Below are positions 8,251 to 12,848 of a DNA stretch of 14,104 nucleotides, one piece after another. Positions within the stretch are counted from its first letter, which is position 1. Every line of letters starts with the position of its first letter. The DNA is from an uncultured Oscillospiraceae bacterium (GTDB lineage Bacteria; Bacillota; Clostridia; Oscillospirales; Acutalibacteraceae). A model generated the notes under the pieces. That model ran no database searches. It was not told where the DNA came from and was given only the letters and a program-made list of their open reading frames with translations. The stretch is taken from assembly GCA_905193585.1 (NCBI GenBank), contig CAJJPG010000037.1, positions 1-14,104 of the forward strand. The letters run 5' to 3'. The translations under genes were made by a program, and so were the position numbers.

Positions 8251-8285
8251 AAAAAGGGGATCGGACAAGCGCTGTCCGACCCCTT
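8251..8285 (-). terminator. Intrinsic terminator or attenuator between khpA and rimM
   Basis: On the minus strand a 13-bp stem, AAGGGG-TCGGACA pairing with TGTCCGA-CCCCTT with one bulged base, encloses a 5-nt loop (8268-8272) and is followed by TTTTTCTTTC. It begins 5 nt after the khpA stop and ends just before the rimM ribosome site. The T-tract is broken by a C, so partial termination with read-through is the likely result. There is no other visible promoter for rimM. Confidence 0.8.
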
Positions 8286-8290
8286 GGTAA

Positions 8291-8524
8291 TCAGTCTATT
8301 TCAACCGATATTTTGCCGTTTTCCCTGTTGGCGGCGGCGCGCATTACAACACGTATAGCCTTGGCAATTCTGCCCTGCTTGCCGATAACGCGACCCATAT
8401 CATTTTCAGCAACGTGAAGATGATAAACGGTAACGCCTTCTTCATTCGGCTCATCAACAGTAACGTTTACCTCGTCGGGATTTTCTACAAGCCCCGAGGC
8501 AATGGAAATAAGAAGCTCTTTCAT
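8291..8524 (-). CDS. khpA: KH-domain RNA-binding protein KhpA
   Basis: A 77-residue single-KH protein with the GxxG RNA-contact loop GKQG (residues 48-51) between VIGKQGRIAKAIR helices. Size and operon position between rpsP and rimM match KhpA/YlqC of Firmicutes, which pairs with KhpB (Jag/EloR) and binds many RNAs. GAGG precedes the ATG. It starts 20 bp after the rpsP stop, and its own stop is followed directly by the terminator-like hairpin. Confidence 0.95.
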   Translation of the reverse strand: MKELLISIASGLVENPDEVNVTVDEPNEEGVTVYHLHVAENDMGRVIGKQGRIAKAIRVVMRAAANRENGKISVEID

Positions 8525-8544
8525 TGTTTTACCTCACAAGAATA

Positions 8545-8787
8545 TTAGAGAACGCCGTTCTTTTTAAGCAGCGCCTTTACGGTGTCAGTAGGCTGAGCTC
8601 CGTTGGAGATCCACTTTTTAGCCTTTTCGGCGTCAATGTTAACGGCTGCCGGATCCTTTGTGGGATCGTAAGTGCCTATCTCTTCGATAAAGCGACCGTC
8701 GCGCGGATATCTGGAATCAGCCACAACAACGCGGTAAAAGGGAGCCCTTTTTGCGCCCATGCGGCGAAGTCTGATTTTTACTGCCAT
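8545..8787 (-). CDS. rpsP: 30S ribosomal protein S16
   Basis: An 80-residue protein beginning MAVKIRLRRMGAKRAPFYRV with VVADSRYPRDGRFIEEIGTYDP following, the universal S16 sequence. It binds 16S rRNA early in 30S assembly. A near-perfect ribosome site (GGAGGTGT, about 7 nt before ATG) is the strongest in the train, consistent with high ribosomal protein demand. It lies 76 bp after the ffh stop. That spacer holds a stem that may separate its expression from ffh. Confidence 0.98.
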   Translation of the reverse strand: MAVKIRLRRMGAKRAPFYRVVVADSRYPRDGRFIEEIGTYDPTKDPAAVNIDAEKAKKWISNGAQPTDTVKALLKKNGVL

Positions 8788-8819
8788 GGTATTACACCTC
8801 CGTATTCATATTATCTATG

Positions 8820-8868
8820 TTTAAAATATGTGCATTTTCTCCCTGTCGGGCGTAACACACATTTTAAA
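8820..8868 (-). repeat. Long imperfect stem between ffh and rpsP
   Basis: Arms 8820-8832 and 8856-8868 pair at 12 of 13 positions. The 23-nt loop contains a small CCC-TGTC-GGG hairpin (8841-8850). The ffh stop codon lies within one arm. No T-run follows on either strand, so it is not a standard terminator. It could stabilise the ffh 3' end, guide RNA cleavage that raises rpsP over ffh, or act in S16 feedback; these roles are inference. The remaining bases to the rpsP ribosome site show no good promoter. Confidence 0.5.
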
Positions 8869-10213
8869 AACCCATTCCGTTTTTGCCCGAGGTTCTCAGG
8901 TTATGCATCATTCGGCGCTTGCCGCCCTTTGTGTTCATCTGTTTGAACATCTTTTTCATCTGCTCATACTGGCGCAAGAGCTTGTTTACGTCCTCTACCC
9001 GCATACCCGAGCCTGCCGCTATTCGCCTGCGGCGCGAGGCGTTTATTATATCGGGCTTTTCGCGCTCTTTTTTGGTCATTGATTTTATAATTGCCTCAAT
9101 GCGGAGCAACTGGCGGTCGTCAATATCAACATCACGCAGCTGCTTATCCATTCCCGGCAGCATTGAAAGTATGCTCTTTAAAGAGCCCATTTTCTTTATC
9201 TGGCGGAACTGCTCCAAAAGGTCGTTCATATCAAAGCGGTTTTCTTCAAGCTTTCGGGCTGCCTCTTCCGCTTTTTTCTGGTCCATTTCGCTTTCTACCC
9301 GCTCTATAAGCGAGAGAACGTCGCCCATTCCGAGTATTCTTGAAGCCATTCTGTCGGGGTGGAACTCATCTAATTCGTCCAGCTTTTCGCCCACGCCCAC
9401 AAACATTATCGGCTTGCCCGTGACTGCCCTTACCGAGAGCGCCGCGCCGCCGCGCGTATCGCCGTCGAGTTTGGTTAAAATAACGCCGTCAATTTCAAGA
9501 ATATCGTTAAACGCTTTGGCAATGTTTACCGCGTCCTGACCTACCATTGAGTCTATAACAAGCAGTATGTCGTTTACCTCAACCGCCTCGGTTATGCGCT
9601 TAAGCTCAGCCATAAGCTCATTGTCTATGTGCAGTCTGCCCGCCGTATCGAGTATTACGAAATCATAGCCGTGATCCCGCGCGTGGGCTACCGCCTTTAC
9701 CGCGGTTTTTTCGGGCTTTTCGGTTCCCATTTCAAAAACCGGTGTATCAACCGCCTTACCTACCACCTTTAACTGCTCAATAGCCGCAGGGCGGTAAATA
9801 TCGCAGGCTACAAGCAGCGGTCTGTGCCCCTGCGATTTTAAATACTTTGCAAGCTTTGCCGAGTGGGTGGTTTTACCCGAGCCTTGAAGACCGCACATCA
9901 TAATAACGGTTGGTATTTTATTTGATATTTTAAGCCTTGCCTGCTCGCTGCCCATAAGGGCGGTAAGCTCTTCCTTAACTATTTTTACCACCGTTTGCGG
10001 GGCGGTAAGGCTTTCCATAACGTTTTCGCCTATGCACTTTTCGGTAACGGCGTTGGTAAAGTCCTTTGCGACCTTATAGTTAACGTCCGCCTCTAAAAGT
10101 GCCAAACGCACCTCGCGCATTGCGGTTTTAACGTCCGCCTCGCTCAGCTTTCCCTTGGAACGCAGGCGCTTGAACACGCCTGACAGCTTATCGGATAAAT
10201 TATCAAACGCCAT
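8864..10213 (-). CDS. ffh: Signal recognition particle protein Ffh (SRP54)
   Basis: A 449-residue SRP GTPase that binds 4.5S/6S-like SRP RNA and signal peptides and docks with FtsY at the membrane. The N domain (1-~95) is followed by the G domain with P-loop GLQGSGKT (108-115), DTAGR (189-193), TKLDGDTRGGAALS (247-260) and GVGEKLDEL. The methionine-rich M domain (about 320-449) contains SMLPGM and the RNA-binding stretch around RRRRIAAGSGM. All G motifs are intact and length is typical. It starts 12 bp after ylxM, with AGGAG a few bases before ATG. The partner ftsY is not in the window, although ftsY-ylxM-ffh is common in Firmicutes. Confidence 0.98.
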   Translation of the reverse strand: MAFDNLSDKLSGVFKRLRSKGKLSEADVKTAMREVRLALLEADVNYKVAKDFTNAVTEKCIGENVMESLTAPQTVVKIVKEELTALMGSEQARLKISNKIPTVIMMCGLQGSGKTTHSAKLAKYLKSQGHRPLLVACDIYRPAAIEQLKVVGKAVDTPVFEMGTEKPEKTAVKAVAHARDHGYDFVILDTAGRLHIDNELMAELKRITEAVEVNDILLVIDSMVGQDAVNIAKAFNDILEIDGVILTKLDGDTRGGAALSVRAVTGKPIMFVGVGEKLDELDEFHPDRMASRILGMGDVLSLIERVESEMDQKKAEEAARKLEENRFDMNDLLEQFRQIKKMGSLKSILSMLPGMDKQLRDVDIDDRQLLRIEAIIKSMTKKEREKPDIINASRRRRIAAGSGMRVEDVNKLLRQYEQMKKMFKQMNTKGGKRRMMHNLRTSGKNGMGF

Positions 10214-10225
10214 ATAAACACACTC

Positions 10226-10534
10226 CTAAAGCTTTTCTATAATTTCGGCAACCTTTTCAGCCGCCTTTTTATCCCCCGCTTTTAAATCGGGTACTACGGC
10301 GCGCAGCTCTTCAAAGCGCTCGCAGTAGCGACATTCCTCTTCAAACGCGTTAAGGCTTTTTACCGCACGCTTTATCTGGTCGTTTACGCCCTGGCGGGTT
10401 ATGCCCTCGTTTTCGGCAATTTCGGAAAGCGACAAATCGTCATTATAATAATAAGAAGTCAGCTTTCTCTGCTTTTCACCCAAAAACGCGCCGTAAACAT
10501 CCAGCAAAGCGGAAATATGCAAATTTTTCTCCAT
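10226..10534 (-). CDS. ylxM: YlxM/p13 family putative DNA-binding protein (UPF0122)
   Basis: A 102-residue protein, largely helical. A sigma-region-4-like helix-turn-helix is visible at residues ~34-60 (LSLSEIAENEGITRQGVNDQ then IKRAVKSL). The family occurs immediately upstream of ffh in Firmicutes and Mollicutes and is linked to the SRP; streptococcal YlxM is reported to interact with SRP components. Whether it binds DNA here is unknown, but the inverted repeats at its own promoter make autoregulation worth considering. The ribosome site GAGGTG overlaps the end of a 13-bp inverted repeat. It is the first gene of the operon. Confidence 0.92.
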   Translation of the reverse strand: MEKNLHISALLDVYGAFLGEKQRKLTSYYYNDDLSLSEIAENEGITRQGVNDQIKRAVKSLNAFEEECRYCERFEELRAVVPDLKAGDKKAAEKVAEIIEKL

Positions 10535-10542
10535 AAAAGCAC

Positions 10543-10575
10543 CTCACCTGTAAAGTTCAGAGCTTTACAGGTGAG
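10543..10575 (-). repeat. 13-bp perfect inverted repeat at the ylxM transcription start and ribosome site
   Basis: CTCACCTGTAAAG (10543-10555) and CTTTACAGGTGAG (10563-10575) are exact inverse copies around 7 bp. On the minus strand the repeat begins right after the -10. The transcript should start inside the first arm, leaving at least 8-9 bp of stem at the extreme 5' end of the mRNA. The second arm ends in GTGAG, which forms part of the ribosome site 10 nt before the ylxM ATG. It could be an operator, a 5'-stabilising stem or a translation-limiting stem. It lacks a T-run, so it is not a terminator. Confidence 0.85.
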
Positions 10576-10604
10576 ATTATAGCATACATTTATCTGTATG
10601 TCAA
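10576..10604 (-). promoter_or_regulatory. Consensus sigma-A promoter of the ylxM-ffh operon
   Basis: Perfect -35 TTGACA (10599-10604), 17-bp spacer and perfect -10 TATAAT (10576-10581), preceded by TGC (extended -10). The predicted start is near 10568-10570, giving a leader of about 34 nt. This is the strongest promoter in the window and the likely main driver of ylxM-ffh-rpsP-khpA and, by read-through, the rest of the train. Confidence 0.92.
10583..10600 (-). repeat. 6-6-6 inverted repeat in the ylxM promoter spacer
   Basis: CATACA-TTTATC-TGTATG, a perfect dyad between -35 and -10, the classic site for a repressor that blocks polymerase or an activator that twists the spacer. Which protein would bind is unknown. 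Confidence 0.55.
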
Positions 10605-10629
10605 GTATTTTTCTTTACAGGCTTGACAT
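10598..10629 (-). repeat. 8-bp perfect inverted repeat spanning the ylxM -35 and the dockerin stop codon
   Basis: ATGTCAAG (10598-10605) and CTTGACAT (10622-10629) are exact inverse copies 16 bp apart. One arm contains the ylxM -35. The other lies in the last codons of the dockerin gene. Between them lies CTTTACAGG (10613-10621), a third copy of the core of the larger repeat at 10543-10575. As RNA it could fold at the 3' end of the dockerin message; as DNA it adds to a cluster of dyads at this promoter. Confidence 0.55.
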
Positions 10630-10965
10630 TAATTTGCGCAGCTCTTTGCTGTCCGCCTTATTTATCTTGCCGTCGCGGTTTATATCGGCATAGGGTGCGT
10701 CATACGCGTCGGTATTTTCGGCAATAAGATCCGCAAGCAGGGTGTAATCGGTCATATCCACCATGCCGTCGCCGTTTATATCGCCTGCCGTTCCCGGGTC
10801 GGTATCAAAAAGCATTTTACGCAGCATAGCCACGTCCGACGCGCCGGTATGTCCGTCACCGTCCAAATCGCAAAACGGGTTGTAAACGCCGTCCGCCGCA
10901 GCTGCAAACGGCAAAGCCGTAAATATCATAAGTGCCGCAATAATTACAGATAATATTTTCTTCAT
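10615..10965 (-). CDS. Small secreted protein made of three dockerin type I calcium loops
   Basis: A 116-residue protein with a signal peptide (KK, hydrophobic core to about residue 20, likely cleavage after AAAA near 24). It continues as three F-hand repeats with calcium ligands at positions 1, 3, 5 and 12 of each loop: D33/D35/D37/D44, D62/N64/D66/D73 and D94/N96/D98/D105, each followed by a short helix (MLRKMLFD, LLADLI, ELRKLM). Dockerins bind cohesins to assemble cellulosomes and other surface complexes, and usually have two repeats appended to an enzyme. Here there is no catalytic or binding module. Ribosome site is modest (AAAAGGG). It is encoded between spoIIR and ylxM on the same strand, with a promoter resembling that of spoIIR. 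Role unknown: a cell-surface adaptor, a competitor for cohesins, or simply a calcium-binding exported protein. Confidence 0.85.
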   Translation of the reverse strand: MKKILSVIIAALMIFTALPFAAAADGVYNPFCDLDGDGHTGASDVAMLRKMLFDTDPGTAGDINGDGMVDMTDYTLLADLIAENTDAYDAPYADINRDGKINKADSKELRKLMSSL

Positions 10966-10988
10966 AAGGTTATCGCCCTTTTCAGTTC

Positions 10989-11018
10989 AATATTACCTTG
11001 TTTTCCCATTAAATTCAA
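10989..11018 (-). promoter_or_regulatory. Candidate promoter of the dockerin gene
   Basis: On the minus strand TTGAAT (11013-11018), 17 bp, then TAATAT (10990-10995), a moderate sigma-A promoter. The same bases read GGTAATATT (10989-10997), which fits the sigma-F -10 pattern GGNNANANT, with a weaker -35 match GAATT (11012-11016, 14-bp spacing). The geometry closely matches the spoIIR promoter. The 78-bp spacer holds nothing else recognisable. Confidence 0.5.
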
Positions 11019-11043
11019 CAAACAATATACCGATTGCATATTA

Positions 11044-11661
11044 TTAAGAAAAATGTTTTTTAAAATCCTCAAAAATTTCCACCGCCTTAAAGCGCATAAT
11101 ATACTTTTGCGGGTGCTCCGCTATTTCGGCGGACGCTTTGCTTGTGCTGTCGGATAATTCCGCCCCCGGAGCTGCGGCGGGAATACACACCGCCGGAAAA
11201 ACAACACACCACCAGTTTTTTCCCTCGGCTTTGCCGAGCCTTATTATAAGCGAGCGGTAATTGCCTGCCGGTAATGTAAAAGTCTCATATTCGCGCGTTT
11301 CAAAATAGCTGTTGCCTATTTCAGCCGCCGCGCCGTAGCCGAAGCCGTTTTCTTCAAGTGTTTCCGCGGCATATTCAGCTATATCGCCAAGCCTTTCGGC
11401 AGTTTTTTTCTCTGCGTCGGCAAGGCCCGCCGCGCCGGAGAAAATATCTGTCGTTTCACTCAGTATTCTGTCACGCACCAAAAGTTTTACCGCCTGATCC
11501 GCCTCGGAATTTGAATTTGCGATTATATGTAACCGCAAAACGTTTTGTCTTAAATCATCACATGCGGCGTCAAAGCGTGCAAAGGACATAAATACGGCAA
11601 AAAGCAGCCCCATAAATAATGCAAGCTCCGCCGTAAAACGCCGTGAAATTGTCTTTTTCAT
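11044..11661 (-). CDS. spoIIR: Stage II sporulation protein R
   Basis: A 205-residue exported signalling protein. In Bacillus it is made in the forespore under sigma-F and triggers SpoIIGA to process pro-sigma-E in the mother cell. Visible features are a positively charged start, one hydrophobic segment (residues ~11-28) acting as signal or anchor, the family core LRLHIIANSNSEADQAVKLLVRD (given in parts: LRLHIIANS 42-50, then DQAVKLLVRD), and the conserved ETFTLPAGNYRSLIIRLG plus WWCVVFP near residues 130-160. Length is slightly below the B. subtilis protein (224). It marks the organism as a spore former. AAAGGA lies about 11 nt before ATG. It is divergent from degV across a 126-bp spacer. 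Confidence 0.93.
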   Translation of the reverse strand: MKKTISRRFTAELALFMGLLFAVFMSFARFDAACDDLRQNVLRLHIIANSNSEADQAVKLLVRDRILSETTDIFSGAAGLADAEKKTAERLGDIAEYAAETLEENGFGYGAAAEIGNSYFETREYETFTLPAGNYRSLIIRLGKAEGKNWWCVVFPAVCIPAAAPGAELSDSTSKASAEIAEHPQKYIMRFKAVEIFEDFKKHFS

Positions 11662-11665
11662 TTTT

Positions 11666-11727
11666 GCAACATTCCTTTCAGCTTGAATATTACCGAAATT
11701 TTCCTTATTTATTCAATAAAATGTTGC
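11666..11727. repeat. 8-bp inverted repeat flanking the spoIIR promoter
   Basis: GCAACATT (11666-11673) and AATGTTGC (11720-11727) are exact inverse copies 46 bp apart. They bracket the spoIIR promoter; the right arm overlaps the -35 of degV and the left arm lies between the spoIIR ribosome site and its ATG. It could be a pair of half-sites for a shared regulator, but an 8-bp match in a short spacer can also be chance. Confidence 0.35.
11686..11714 (-). promoter_or_regulatory. Candidate sigma-F promoter of spoIIR
   Basis: On the minus strand GGTAATATT (11686-11694) matches the sigma-F -10 pattern GGNNANANT at every fixed position. GAATA (11710-11714), 15 bp upstream, matches four of five bases of the -35 GYATA. 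The predicted start leaves a leader of roughly 18 nt. spoIIR is a classic sigma-F gene, which supports this reading. A sigma-A reading (TTGAAT, 18 bp, TAATAT) is also possible but weaker. Confidence 0.65.
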
Positions 11728-11752
11728 TAAATTTGCCGACGTATGCTATAAT
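11724..11752 (+). promoter_or_regulatory. Sigma-A promoter of degV
   Basis: TTGCTA (11724-11729), 17 bp, then perfect TATAAT (11747-11752) with a TGC extended -10. The 12-mer GTATGCTATAAT is identical to the -10 region of the ylxM promoter. The predicted start is near 11759, about 29 nt before the degV start codon. Confidence 0.75.
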
Positions 11753-11787
11753 ATTGGAAAATACAAAAAATTCTGGAGGGTTCTGCA

Positions 11788-12645
11788 TTGAATTCCGATA
11801 TAGTAATAACAAGTGACAGCACTACCGATTTAAGCCCCGAGCTTAAAGAAAGATACGGTATTGAAATATGTCCGCTCGGCGTAACGCTCGGCGGCAAAAC
11901 CTATATCGACGGGGTTGATATTACCCCCGATGATATTTACGCTTATCACGATAAAACGGGCGAGCTGCCGAAGACCTCCGCCACCAATGTGGGTGAATGT
12001 CTCGATTTCTTCAAAAAATTTACCGAGAGCGGCAAAACCGTAATTCACTTTACCATAAGCTCGGATATGTCGTCTACTTATGCTAACGCCTGCCTTGCAG
12101 CCGAAGAGCTTGAAAACGTTTATGTTATAAACACCGAAAACCTTTCCACCGGCGGCGGACTTCTGACAGTTGCCGCGGCGCAAATGCGCGACGAAGGGCT
12201 TGCGGCAGAGGAAATTGTTGAAAAAACAAAGGCGCTTGTGCCCTGCGTTGACGCGTCGTTTGTAATTGACAGCCTTGAATATCTTTACAAGGGCGGGCGC
12301 TGCTCGGCGCTTGCAATGTTCGGTGCCAATCTTTTAAGGCTTAAGCCCTGTATTCAGGTTAAAAACGGCAAAATGGACGTTGCTAAAAAATATCGCGGCA
12401 AATATGACGAGGTTTTAAGGCAGTACATCCGCGAAAAGGTTACTGATTATTCTGACATAGTTCTAGAACGAGTGTTTATAACTCACGCCGGCTGCGACAG
12501 TAAGCTGGTTGACGAAATCGTTGCGCTTGTAAAGGAACTTGCTCCATTTAAGGAGGTATATATGACCCGCGCGGGCTGCACCGTTTCTTCGCACTGCGGA
12601 GCGAATACTCTCGGCGTTCTCTTTATAAGAAAATCACCTATTTAA
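11788..12645 (+). CDS. DegV family fatty-acid-binding protein
   Basis: A 285-residue cytoplasmic protein of the DegV/FakB family, which hold a fatty acid for phosphorylation by the kinase FakA. Visible motifs are the opening IVITSDSTTDL (residues 5-15), KTSATN (62-67), which corresponds to the TSQPS-type ligand motif, SSDMSSTYANA (91-101), the glycine-rich STGGGLL (120-126), and YLYKGGR before the C-terminal domain. Length is typical (280-290). The start is TTG at 11788, supported by GGAGGG 7 nt upstream and by the family's usual N-terminus; no ATG fits better. No fakA is seen here, which is common because DegV genes are scattered. It is a single-gene unit with its own promoter and terminator. 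Confidence 0.94.
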   Translation: MNSDIVITSDSTTDLSPELKERYGIEICPLGVTLGGKTYIDGVDITPDDIYAYHDKTGELPKTSATNVGECLDFFKKFTESGKTVIHFTISSDMSSTYANACLAAEELENVYVINTENLSTGGGLLTVAAAQMRDEGLAAEEIVEKTKALVPCVDASFVIDSLEYLYKGGRCSALAMFGANLLRLKPCIQVKNGKMDVAKKYRGKYDEVLRQYIREKVTDYSDIVLERVFITHAGCDSKLVDEIVALVKELAPFKEVYMTRAGCTVSSHCGANTLGVLFIRKSPI

Positions 12646-12667
12646 AGTATTTTGCATAGTATATAGC

Positions 12668-12740
12668 AGGGGTTGCCATGGGATATCCCGAATATCGGCG
12701 GCGGCTCGGAGCTGTCTGCAAATAACCGATACAGACCCCT
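12668..12740 (+). other. Structured 3' untranslated region of degV
   Basis: This lies in the 203-bp gene-free stretch after degV. Outer arms AGGGGT (12668-12673) and ACCCCT (12735-12740) could close a 73-nt domain. Inside are small dyads such as GGGATATCCC (12680-12689), CCGA-ATA-TCGG (12688-12698) and CTGT/ACAG. It is GC-richer than neighbouring non-coding DNA and ends 10 bp before a strong terminator. I recognise no known RNA family. It has no T-loop sequence, so it is not a tRNA despite the length. No good promoter of its own is visible. Confidence 0.35.
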
Positions 12741-12750
12741 TTATATAGAT

Positions 12751-12787
12751 CGCCCCTGCGGGTTATGCCCGCAGGGGCGCTTTTTTT
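12751..12787 (+). terminator. Rho-independent terminator of degV
   Basis: A perfect 12-bp GC-rich stem CGCCCCTGCGGG (12751-12762) / CCCGCAGGGGCG (12768-12779), 5-nt loop, then C and seven T (12781-12787). The T-run is only on the plus strand, so it serves degV and not the converging mtaB gene. Confidence 0.95.
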
Positions 12788-12810
12788 GAGACTTTATGTG
12801 ACGTAGCCTC

Positions 12811-12836
12811 TTGGCTCCCTCGTCAAAGGGAGCCAA
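12811..12836. repeat. 10-bp perfect palindrome between convergent genes
   Basis: TTGGCTCCCT (12811-12820), loop CGTCAA, AGGGAGCCAA (12827-12836). There is no T-run on either strand, so it is not a standard terminator, although it is placed right after the mtaB stop (12849). The form resembles dispersed GGCTCCC-type palindromes that I associate with Clostridia intergenic regions; this is from memory and not tested here. Confidence 0.6.
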
Positions 12837-12848
12837 AAATCGGCTTTA

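Noticed and set aside
10543..10575. Terminator of the dockerin gene
   Set aside because: The stem lies downstream of the ylxM promoter -10 and is not followed by a T-run on the minus strand.
12668..12740. tRNA gene
   Set aside because: The 73-nt length and closing stem suggest it, but there is no GTTCGAAT-type T-loop, no convincing anticodon arm and no D-loop GG in the right place.
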